Source of the DNA: JADLGL01 sp963732865
Lineage (GTDB): Bacteria; Pseudomonadota; Alphaproteobacteria; Rhizobiales; Kaistiaceae
DNA: 64,000 nt
NCBI GenBank assembly: GCA_963732865.1
Contig: CAVTBC010000004.1
Location: 496,001 to 560,000, forward strand
Direction of reading: 5' to 3'
Positions 18,477 through 25,760 of this stretch are shown here, in pieces. The stretch's first letter is position 1. Each line of letters begins with the position of its first letter. A program made the translations under genes and the position numbers. Under the pieces are notes generated by a model, which saw nothing but the letters and a program-made list of their open reading frames with translations, was not told the origin of the DNA and did not search any database.

Positions 18477-18560
18477 CTGTATTCTCGACACTGGCAACCG
18501 GATGCGATGTAGTCACTATCGAACGAAGCCGGTCTATGGGCGGGACATTGCGATGGCGTC

Positions 18561-19382
18561 ATGAACAGCGAGACCGCGCGCCACAAGGTGCACCTGACAG
18601 GCGCGCAAGAGACGTTGCTCATCACGCTCTACGCGAAGGCCCTGGACAGTCGTTCGGATCGCTCCTTGCTGCACGACGAGACGGCCGACGATATTGTTCG
18701 CGCCGTCGACTATGATTTCGCTAGAACAACGGCCTTTGGCGACAGCCGGATCACCGTCATTCGGGCTGCCCATTATGATGCCTGGGTGCGCAGCTTCCTC
18801 GGTGAGCATCCCGATGCCGTTGTGGTCTATCTCGGCTGTGGTCTCGACACCCGTGTGACGCGGATCAATCCGCCGGCGAGCGTGCAATGGTTTGACATCG
18901 ACTATCCGGACGTCATCAGCGTTCGCGAGAATTTCTTCCACAACCGCCCGGGATACACGATGGTCGGGTCGTCGATCACCGATCCCCTATGGCTCGCGCG
19001 CGTGCCAACCGGCCGCCCGACAATCGTCATCGCGGAAGGATGCCTCGAATATTTGTCGCCAGAGGAGGTGGGCGAATTGCTCGGCCGCCTCACCGAACGG
19101 TTCGGCCATGGGCGCATCGCCTTCGATGTCCTCAGCCCAAACGCTATCCGGGCCGGACAGAAACAGTTGGCCGAAACGATGCGCGCCAGCCACAAATGGG
19201 CCGTCGACAACCTGCGCGAAGTTGAAGATCTCAATCCCAAGCTCAAGCTGGTCGAGGCGGTGTCCGTCTTCCGATCGCCCTACATCCGAAAGCTCCCGTT
19301 CGGCCCGCGTCTCTTCTTCCGCATGGCTTCGCTGATGCCGGGTTTCAGCAAACTTCTGCGCGTCCTGCTCTACGAGTTTTGA
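18561..19382 (+). CDS. Class I SAM-dependent methyltransferase, LCM/polyketide O-methyltransferase type
   Basis: Protein of 273 residues of the leucine carboxyl methyltransferase-like family. It shows the N-terminal TGAQETLLITLYAKALDS, the SAM-binding motif VVYLGCGLDTRV, an acidic loop WFDIDYPDVISVRENFF and IVIAEGCLEYLSPEEV. The family includes TcmP-like O-methyltransferases; the substrate is unknown. It stands alone 84 bp after phosphoketolase 1, with no obvious functional tie to it. Confidence 0.88.
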   Translation: MNSETARHKVHLTGAQETLLITLYAKALDSRSDRSLLHDETADDIVRAVDYDFARTTAFGDSRITVIRAAHYDAWVRSFLGEHPDAVVVYLGCGLDTRVTRINPPASVQWFDIDYPDVISVRENFFHNRPGYTMVGSSITDPLWLARVPTGRPTIVIAEGCLEYLSPEEVGELLGRLTERFGHGRIAFDVLSPNAIRAGQKQLAETMRASHKWAVDNLREVEDLNPKLKLVEAVSVFRSPYIRKLPFGPRLFFRMASLMPGFSKLLRVLLYEF

Positions 19383-19404
19383 CGGGCCCGGCGGTTTGCA
19401 GGGC

Positions 19405-19510
19405 TTCACTCGCTGGCCGCTTGTCGCTGTTCGCATCGAGCGGATGAGGTTCGCCCGGTGCGGGAGGCTGGAGAACAACACCGCCGCCTCGACGGACCGC
19501 GACCGCGCCC
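19405..19510 (-). pseudogene. Remnant of a cytochrome b C-terminal tail
   Basis: In one minus-strand frame the sequence reads VEAAVLFSSLPHRANLIRSM, which matches the C-terminal tail VAAVLFSSFAHRENLILSM of the cytochrome b gene at 20686-21342. Nothing else of that gene is recognisable here. It looks like the last piece of a second, lost cytochrome b copy or a duplicated end. The rest of 19383-19704 shows no gene. Confidence 0.5.
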
Positions 19511-19704
19511 GATGGCCAGCGCTGTGGCAAAGGTGTGACAGTTGTTTGCCTCGCTCAATACCCATCCTTAACAACGGTTTCGAGCTGAGATATTTTCCGG
19601 ATCGGAGACTAATTAGCCCGGTACGGGTTGCCGTCTTACCCGTTGCCGAGCCGATCTAGATCATAGCCGATGAATGCTATGCGGGTCTCGGAACGGGGGA
19701 AATC

Positions 19705-20640
19705 GTGAAGATATCCAGGAAGGGTCTGCTGACAGGCGGGGCTGTTGCACTGTCGTCGGCTACGCTCGTCGGACTTGGCATCTGGGCCAACTCCGCCGCC
19801 GCTCAGACATCGGTCGAACGCGGCTACTATCTCGTCAATGTTGTCGCCGGTTGCGGCGATTGCCACACGCCGGTCGGGCCGGATCACCAGCCGTTGCCGG
19901 GCATGCTCCTTGCCGGCGGGCAGGAGTTCAACGAGCTGCCAGCGTTCGATGTGTTTTCACCGAATCTAACGCCCGACCCCGATACCGGAATCGGCAATTG
20001 GACCGAGGACGATATCGTTCGCGCCATCCGTGAAGGCCATACGCCCGAGGACGAAACGCTCGGCCCGCCCATGCCGGTCATGGTCTTCAACAATCTGTCG
20101 GATGAAGACGCCCATGCGATCGCGGCCTATCTGAAGTCGATCCCGGCCGTTCACAACGTCGTGCCGGAACCCGTCTACAATATCCCGTTGCCGGACTATC
20201 CGCCCGCCGCGGGCACACCGGCGCCATCGCCGGATAATCTGGTGGCCTATGGGCGCTATCTGGTTACGGCGGTCGCCGGCTGCCTTGATTGCCATACGCA
20301 GCAGAATCCCGACGGGACGCCGAACATGGCGATGCTCGGCGCGGGCGGTATGCCCTTTGCCGAACTTCCCAACGGGGTAGTGCGCAGCGCCAACATTACC
20401 GGCGACGCGGATACCGGGATCGGCAACTGGACCGACGAAGAGATTGCGACGGCACTCACCACCGGCCGCACGCCCGATGGCGCGCTGCTTTATCCAGCGA
20501 TGCCGTACAACAATTTGCAGAATCTGACGCAGGTGGACCTTGACGCGATCATCGCGTTCATCCGCACGCTGCCGCCTGTCGCCAATCAAGTCGATCACGT
20601 CGACTGGCAGGCCGCGATGGGGCCGCCGCCCGCTAACTAG
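19705..20640 (+). CDS. Secreted di-heme cytochrome c
   Basis: Periplasmic electron carrier of 311 residues. An N-terminal export signal (basic start, then hydrophobic run, then NSAAAQT) is followed by two class I cytochrome c domains. The heme motifs are C50-GD-C53-H54 and C193-LD-C196-H197. The two halves share GNWTEDDIVRAIREG and GNWTDEEIATALTTG, showing an internal duplication. It resembles the cytochrome c subunits of alcohol/aldehyde dehydrogenase complexes, but no dehydrogenase is adjacent. It is convergent with a cytochrome b561-like gene, with a strong hairpin between them. Confidence 0.93.
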   Translation: MKISRKGLLTGGAVALSSATLVGLGIWANSAAAQTSVERGYYLVNVVAGCGDCHTPVGPDHQPLPGMLLAGGQEFNELPAFDVFSPNLTPDPDTGIGNWTEDDIVRAIREGHTPEDETLGPPMPVMVFNNLSDEDAHAIAAYLKSIPAVHNVVPEPVYNIPLPDYPPAAGTPAPSPDNLVAYGRYLVTAVAGCLDCHTQQNPDGTPNMAMLGAGGMPFAELPNGVVRSANITGDADTGIGNWTDEEIATALTTGRTPDGALLYPAMPYNNLQNLTQVDLDAIIAFIRTLPPVANQVDHVDWQAAMGPPPAN

Positions 20641-20651
20641 CCAGACCCTAA

Positions 20652-20678
20652 ACGCCGGCAGCCTCAGGCTGCCGGCGT
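20652..20678. terminator. Bidirectional hairpin terminator
   Basis: A 12-bp perfect stem (arms ACGCCGGCAGCC and GGCTGCCGGCGT) closes a TCA loop between the convergent cytochrome c and cytochrome b genes. No long T run follows, so it is a terminator by position and stem strength. Confidence 0.7.
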
Positions 20679-20685
20679 CCTGTGC

Positions 20686-21342
20686 CTAATCGCGCTTGTA
20701 GCCGGTCAGCATCGAGAGGATGAGATTCTCCCGGTGCGCGAAGCTGGAGAACAGCACCGCTGCAACATGCAGCAGGACAAGCGCCAGGGTCAGGTTGGCA
20801 AAGAGGTCATGGGCCTCGCGCCAGAAGCTGCCGTCGCCCTCGCGGCCCTCGCGATTGGTTGGCGGCGGCGCGGATGTCACCGGCGTGGTTGTCGTGACGG
20901 CGGCCTGCGGGAAAAGGCCGGCGAGCGGCCCCGCGTGCCGGTCGGCCCCGTAGTCGATCAGGCCGGTCGCCAGGGTGATGACCAGCGAAACGAGGAGAGC
21001 GATGACCATGGCGCCGCCGGCCGGGCTATGGCCGACAAAGCGTTGCTTGTCCGGACGTAGGAGAAGCAGGTCGCGCAGATAGCGCAAGACGGCGACGGGA
21101 CGATAGATGAAATCGCGGAACCGCGCGTGTTCCGGTCCGACGAACCCATAGACGAACCGCGCGGCAACCAGGGCGGCGATCAGATAGCCCGCCCAAAGGT
21201 GGATGCTGAATGCTTCTTCGGCCATGAAATAGGCGGTGAAGAAGGCGGCTACCAATATCCAGTGAAACGAGCGGACGAACAGATCCCAGACATAAAGCGT
21301 TCCAGACCGTGCTGCGGGTTGCTCCGTGCCGCGCATCAGCAT
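20686..21342 (-). CDS. Cytochrome b561-type membrane protein
   Basis: Protein of 218 residues of the prokaryotic cytochrome b561 / Ni-Fe-hydrogenase cytochrome b type. It has four hydrophobic segments with candidate heme His residues in FVRSFHWILVAAFFTAYF, FSIHLWAGYLIAAL and LVLLHVAAVLF. The family tail SSFAHRENLILSMLTGYKR is intact. Such proteins pass electrons between quinol and a c-type cytochrome, so the convergent di-heme cytochrome c is a plausible partner. A remnant of the same tail lies at 19405-19510. Confidence 0.9.
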   Translation of the reverse strand: MLMRGTEQPAARSGTLYVWDLFVRSFHWILVAAFFTAYFMAEEAFSIHLWAGYLIAALVAARFVYGFVGPEHARFRDFIYRPVAVLRYLRDLLLLRPDKQRFVGHSPAGGAMVIALLVSLVITLATGLIDYGADRHAGPLAGLFPQAAVTTTTPVTSAPPPTNREGREGDGSFWREAHDLFANLTLALVLLHVAAVLFSSFAHRENLILSMLTGYKRD

Positions 21343-21430
21343 TCTCCTAAATTCGTGCTCATCGCCCGGAGACAGGTCTTAGCAAATTCTTCGCCGGAGT
21401 GTGTTTCGCTATTCCGTAGGACGGCGGGGG

Positions 21431-21452
21431 CGCGCCGGCCCGGGCCGGCGCG
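21431..21452. other. Perfect 22-bp GC palindrome
   Basis: An 11-bp arm CGCGCCGGCCC is followed at once by its exact complement. It lies in the 259-bp region between the cytochrome b start (21342) and padR. No protein binding is known to me; it could be a hairpin or an operator. Confidence 0.45.
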
Positions 21453-21574
21453 TCTGACGCGGCCCCAACAGGTTCAATGCAGCGCCGGTGAGCTTCCCGC
21501 CCGAGCGGACCACACTTCCGCCCTGCCGCCGCGATCAGCTTGTCATCGTGACGCCAGATATTCACTTGTCCCAG

Positions 21575-21593
21575 CTATACACTCAGTGTATAG
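21575..21593. promoter_or_regulatory. Inverted repeat before padR, likely operator
   Basis: Perfect dyad CTATACACT-C-AGTGTATAG ending 8 bp before the padR start at 21602. PadR regulators commonly bind such AT-rich dyads in their own promoters, so autoregulation of the padR-ABC operon is likely. Confidence 0.65.
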
Positions 21594-21601
21594 CGCCAAC
21601 T

Positions 21602-22126
21602 ATGGACAGCGCCTTCGCCCTCCTCGGTCTTGCCAGCCTGAAACCAAGCTACGGGTACGACCTGAAGCAACTCTATGACCGATTGTTCGGCCTACAGCGG
21701 CCCATCGCCTTCGGGCAGGTGTACGGAACTATCGCCCGAATGATCCGCGACGGGCTGCTTCGCCTGATCGGGGAGGAGGCCGGCGCCGGCCCCGACCGCA
21801 AGCGTTACGAAGTCACCGACGCCGGGCGCGAGCGTCTGGCGCAGTGGATGTTCACGCCCGATGTTCCGTCGGCCGATCTGCAGAGCAACCTGTTCGCCAA
21901 GACGGTCGTCGCTCTCCTTACCGACCGCGATGCAGAGCAACTCTTGGACATCCAGCGGTCCCGGCTGATGGCCGAAATGCGCCATCTGACTTCCCTGAAG
22001 CTAACTGCGCCACTGCTGCACCTGCTGCTCTACGACCACGCATTGTTTCACATAGAGGCCGACCTTCGCTGGATCGACGCCACGAGCGCGCGCCTCACCC
22101 AGTTGAAGGCGGGCCTTACGCCATGA
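21602..22126 (+). CDS. PadR-family transcriptional regulator
   Basis: Protein of 174 residues with an N-terminal winged HTH (FALLGLASLKPSYGYDLKQLYDRL, then FGQVYGTIARMIRDGLL and the wing KRYEVTDAGRERL) and an alpha-helical C-terminal dimer domain. PadR proteins repress efflux or transporter genes and respond to small hydrophobic compounds. The ATG at 21602 follows a palindromic operator; the open frame to 21488 would run through that operator. The stop overlaps the start of the ABC ATPase gene (ATGA), so the regulator is co-transcribed with the transporter it probably controls. Confidence 0.92.
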   Translation: MDSAFALLGLASLKPSYGYDLKQLYDRLFGLQRPIAFGQVYGTIARMIRDGLLRLIGEEAGAGPDRKRYEVTDAGRERLAQWMFTPDVPSADLQSNLFAKTVVALLTDRDAEQLLDIQRSRLMAEMRHLTSLKLTAPLLHLLLYDHALFHIEADLRWIDATSARLTQLKAGLTP

Positions 22127-22806
22127 GCGAGCCAATCCTCCGAGCGCGCGGGCTGCGCAAAGCATTCGGTCAGACAGCCGCGCTCCGCGGTGTTGACGTC
22201 GACATAGCTGCAGGGGAGGCGGTCGCCATCATGGGACCAAGCGGTTCCGGCAAATCCACGCTGCTTCACTGCCTCGCCGCGGTTCTAACGCCCGATGAAG
22301 GTTCCGTCGCCTTCGCGGGCGACGAGATTAGCTCTCTCTCTGAGGCCGCCCGCGGCCGGCTCCGCCTTCGCGATTTCGGCTTTGTATTCCAGTTTGGACA
22401 GTTGCTGCCGGAACTCTCGGCGGTCGACAATGTCAGCCTGCCTAGCCTGCTCACGGGAACGCAGCGGCGACAGGCCACTGCCACCGCCGTCGAATGGCTG
22501 GACCGACTGGGCGTCGGCGACAAACTCGCCAAACGACCCGCCGAGCTCTCCGGCGGCGAAGCGCAGCGGGTGGCTATCGCTCGGGCCATGGCAATGCAGC
22601 CAAGGATCCTCTTCGCCGATGAGCCAACCGGATCGCTCGATTCGGTTTCGGCGGAAAACGTCATGACGCTCATGCTGGCGCAGGTGCGCGATGCCGGGAC
22701 GACGCTTGTCATCGTCACCCACGATCCCCGCACCGCGGGCTACGCCGATCGCGAAATCATCGTCCGCGATGGCAGGGTCTCCATGGCAATGGGATACGCC
22801 GCGTGA
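22123..22806 (+). CDS. ABC transporter ATP-binding protein (MacB/LolD type)
   Basis: ATPase subunit of 227 residues with Walker A GPSGSGKSTLL, Q-loop FQFGQLLPEL, signature LSGGEAQRVAIARA, Walker B ILFADEPTGSLD and H-loop VTHD. It pairs with the FtsX-type permease that follows; the stop overlaps that gene's GTG start. Such pairs export lipids, peptides or drugs or act in cell-envelope work. The start ATG at 22123 overlaps the padR stop; the longer open frame from 21844 is padR in another frame. Confidence 0.94.
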   Translation: MSEPILRARGLRKAFGQTAALRGVDVDIAAGEAVAIMGPSGSGKSTLLHCLAAVLTPDEGSVAFAGDEISSLSEAARGRLRLRDFGFVFQFGQLLPELSAVDNVSLPSLLTGTQRRQATATAVEWLDRLGVGDKLAKRPAELSGGEAQRVAIARAMAMQPRILFADEPTGSLDSVSAENVMTLMLAQVRDAGTTLVIVTHDPRTAGYADREIIVRDGRVSMAMGYAA

Positions 22807-25004
22807 ATCCATTCTTCATCCGCCTGGCGCTTATGGGAAGCGGCAGGGCATGGGGTCGGCCCGCGGGAATCGTCGCCGGCATTGCGGTCGGTGCGGCGAT
22901 ACTACTTCTCCTCGTCGGCGCCTTCCAGGCCCTGGACATTCGCGAAGCCCGATCAGCATGGCTGAACACCGCGGGGGTCATGCTCGACCTGGCGGAGCCG
23001 GCGCCCGAGTTGGTCGCTGGGCAGGCGCTCATTGCCAACCGGACGGACTTCTTTGACGAGCGGCCGATCACCCGAATAGACATCGCCGCTAGCCGCGACG
23101 GCGCGATCAATGTTCCAGGGATAGGAGCAGCGCCCGCACCCGGCACCTATTACGTGTCGCCTGCGCTGGCAAAGGCAATCGATCAGACCCCCAACGATCA
23201 GCTGGGAGCACGGTTTGGCGATCGCGTTGGGCTAATCGATCGGACGGCGTTGCCAAGCCCCGACGCGAGGATCGTTGTGGTCGGAATGACCGCGCTAGAG
23301 GTAGAAGCGACAGGCCGGGCTGAGCTCATCACGGGTTTCGCCGGCCAACCGACGTCGAATTCGACAGTGTACAAGATCGTTCTGGGGATCGGCGCCGTCG
23401 GTTTGTTCTTCCCAGTTATTCTGTTTGTCTCGATCGTGACCCGGCTGGGGGCGGCGGAGCGACAGGAACGCTTCAGCACGCTCCGGCTGCTCGGGGCCTC
23501 ACCACGGCAGGTCGCTGTTCTGGCAGGCGCGGAGATGTTCGTTGTTTCGATGCTGGGGTCCTGCGTCGGCGCGTTGCTTGCCACAGCCCTCCGACCGGTC
23601 GCGGCTCGGATTGAGGTGAATGGCGGCGCGTTCTATTCGGAAGACCTCGGCTTCAGTATTGGGACGTTCCTCGGGGTGGCTGCGGCAATCGTTTTGGTTG
23701 CGACTGCGGTCACGATGATCGGCATCCTACGCAGCGGAATATCGCCACTCGGCGTGACGCGCCAACGCCGCGAGCGAGCGCCGCGAAAGTGGCGGCTGCT
23801 GGTCCTGCTGTTGGGGCTCGCGGCTCTCGCCGTTCCTCGCTTTGCCATCGCCGGAGACCTTCCCGGCGCGATCATTTCGCTGCTGATGATCGGCGGTTTC
23901 TTCTTCACGTCCCTCGGGCTGGTGTTGGTCGGCCCATGGCTGACCTACCGCCTTAGCTCCGGCTATTCCTTGCTCGCGCGGTCCGCGGCGAGCGTCATCG
24001 CCAGCAGCCGCATCCGCGCCACGCCTTCGGCCACCTTCCGTGCGGTCAGCGGTTTGGTAGTGGCGGTATTCATGGTCAGTGTCTTTGCGAGCGCCGCCGG
24101 CAGCGTCATGACTGCAACCGCCGTTGACGCATCCGCCGGCCGGCTTCCGGCGAACGCCCTTTATGCGGCATTGCCCAAGCCGGACGGCGCGACAAATGTT
24201 GCGGCCGCCGCGAGTGCGGTGCCGGGCGTGTTGCGAATTATTCTCGGTTACGATGACTCCGGCTTTGCGCTCGGCGCCGGGACGGATAGCACATGCCATG
24301 GGTCGTGCGGCATCATCTCGGCGGCGGATGCGCCCCTGTTCGGCCTTTCGGTCCCTTTGGGAGCGGCCTATGTCGCCTTCGACCGCAGTGAACTGCAGAC
24401 TTCCGGAACCAGCAACGTTTCCGCGGGGGTCGCGGCCACGCTCGCGCCAGGAATGGCATTGCCGATGCCGCGATTTATTGTCGCCATCACGGATGGCAGC
24501 CTAGCCGCCATCGAAGGCGTGCGCACCGCAATCGAGGTGATCTCCTCTGCCACCGCCTTCCCGAAGAGCCGGCTTGAAGAGAGGACTCTCGGCGCCCGGG
24601 AGGTCATGCGCGAACTTGCCTTCGTCGCTTATCTCGGCGCCTTCATATCGATCGCCATTGCCGGCTTCAGCCTCGCAATCGCGACGGCCAGCGCCATGAT
24701 CGATCGCAAGCGAGTATTCGGCCTGTTACGGCTGATGGGCATGCCGGCTTCGGAATTGCGGCGGATTGTTAGCCTCGAGGCGGCCGTCCCCTTGATTGCC
24801 GTGCTGGCGCTGTCGATTGCGCTCGGGCTGTTCGTGGCGTGGCTCATCTTGGGCACTCTGGCGGCAGAGATACCCTTCACATGGCCGGAGCCGCCCTTCT
24901 TCGTGACCCTCGCGGTCGGCCTCGCGGTTGCGCTCGGCACCGTCGCATCCACTTTTGGCCTCATCCGGCGCGACACGGCGATCGGCACTACCCGGTTTGA
25001 GTAG
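22803..25004 (+). CDS. ABC transporter permease, FtsX/MacB superfamily
   Basis: Membrane subunit of 733 residues. It has two FtsX-like core domains (hydrophobic blocks at about 200-310 and 600-720) separated by a large periplasmic region and additional central membrane segments, the ten-helix layout of duplicated FtsX permeases. An N-terminal membrane anchor precedes the first extracytoplasmic domain. The substrate is unknown; PadR control suggests export of a toxic compound. The start is a GTG at 22803 overlapping the ATPase stop (GTGA). Confidence 0.9.
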   Translation: MNPFFIRLALMGSGRAWGRPAGIVAGIAVGAAILLLLVGAFQALDIREARSAWLNTAGVMLDLAEPAPELVAGQALIANRTDFFDERPITRIDIAASRDGAINVPGIGAAPAPGTYYVSPALAKAIDQTPNDQLGARFGDRVGLIDRTALPSPDARIVVVGMTALEVEATGRAELITGFAGQPTSNSTVYKIVLGIGAVGLFFPVILFVSIVTRLGAAERQERFSTLRLLGASPRQVAVLAGAEMFVVSMLGSCVGALLATALRPVAARIEVNGGAFYSEDLGFSIGTFLGVAAAIVLVATAVTMIGILRSGISPLGVTRQRRERAPRKWRLLVLLLGLAALAVPRFAIAGDLPGAIISLLMIGGFFFTSLGLVLVGPWLTYRLSSGYSLLARSAASVIASSRIRATPSATFRAVSGLVVAVFMVSVFASAAGSVMTATAVDASAGRLPANALYAALPKPDGATNVAAAASAVPGVLRIILGYDDSGFALGAGTDSTCHGSCGIISAADAPLFGLSVPLGAAYVAFDRSELQTSGTSNVSAGVAATLAPGMALPMPRFIVAITDGSLAAIEGVRTAIEVISSATAFPKSRLEERTLGAREVMRELAFVAYLGAFISIAIAGFSLAIATASAMIDRKRVFGLLRLMGMPASELRRIVSLEAAVPLIAVLALSIALGLFVAWLILGTLAAEIPFTWPEPPFFVTLAVGLAVALGTVASTFGLIRRDTAIGTTRFE

Positions 25005-25121
25005 GGCAGGCTGCCGCCCCTGTTCCCGTCTTGCGGAACGAACAAACAGTCATCCAGCGCGGGCACTAGCTGGCACCATTGCCGGCCCGCAGTGGTTCGA
25101 GATGAGAGACTCGCCATGAAG

Positions 25122-25262
25122 TTACGATTCGCGGTCGGCGACCGGACCGGCGGCTACCGCCATCGTCGTTGCCGTTTCGATGACATCGTTCTCGAGCGCG
25201 GAGGCGGGCGTGGCCGCGGCGGCCAGAATTGATGCCGCCACGATGCAAGATATCGGTCGCAT
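25122..25262 (-). CDS. Small secreted protein, 46 residues
   Basis: A short frame not usually called: MRPISCIVAASILAAAATP and then a signal-peptidase site ASA before LEND, leaving a mature peptide of about 23 residues ending VADRES. The start has AAGGGGAC upstream at good spacing. The export signal is convincing; no family is recognised, and it may be the stump of a longer secreted protein. The rest of 25005-25760, apart from the repeat at 25541, holds no gene I can support. Confidence 0.45.
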   Translation of the reverse strand: MRPISCIVAASILAAAATPASALENDVIETATTMAVAAGPVADRES

Positions 25263-25540
25263 GGAAGTGTCCCCTTGCTTCGGCCAAAACTGCAGAGCGT
25301 CCGCCCCGGATGTTTCCGGCTATCCGAGGGGGTTCCGATCAGGCCGTCCGCGTCGCTGCAACGATGGAGCGTGACGGCTGGTCCTGTGCTGGCACGGCCG
25401 TCATGTCGTCCTTGTGACGGGATTGCCAATTCCGGCGGCGGCAGGCGAACAGATCAGACGCCGGCAAATGTGGCCGTGGACAGGGCCGGCCGATGGGCCC
25501 GTGCCCCGGCAGCCTAAGCGCTCGGAATGTCGATGGAAGT

Positions 25541-25582
25541 TTGGTGACCCCGACTGGGATTCGAACCAGTGGCCCTCAGATT
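25541..25582. repeat. Left island repeat (att-like), tRNA 3'-end resemblance
   Basis: This 42-bp sequence is repeated in direct orientation at 45520-45560 with one base missing there. Read on the minus strand it contains CACTGGTTCGAATCCCAGT followed by CGGGGTCACC, like the T-arm and acceptor end of a tRNA gene. No complete tRNA can be folded here, and the extra base spoils the T stem. The two copies lie 19,979 bp apart and probably mark the ends of an integrated element. Confidence 0.75.
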
Positions 25583-25760
25583 GGGACGACGTCAGATGTG
25601 AAGTTGTTCTCAATGCTCCGGCGGTCGATTGACAAACCCATAGGTGCTTCATCTCGTGCGGGTAATTTGAAAGTACACCGAGTGGCGTGTTTCGACGACC
25701 GTTCGCGTGTTCTTCGCGCTCCATCGGGGTGCCGGTTGTCACCGGGGGAAAGTCTATCGC

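Noticed and set aside
25541..25582. A complete tRNA gene at the repeat
   Set aside because: Only a T-arm-like and acceptor-like 3' portion is present; no D-arm, anticodon arm or matching 5' acceptor strand is found upstream on the minus strand at either copy.
25401..25742. 113-residue minus-strand frame through the left repeat
   Set aside because: Its SEGHWFESQSG stretch is only the translation of the tRNA-like repeat.
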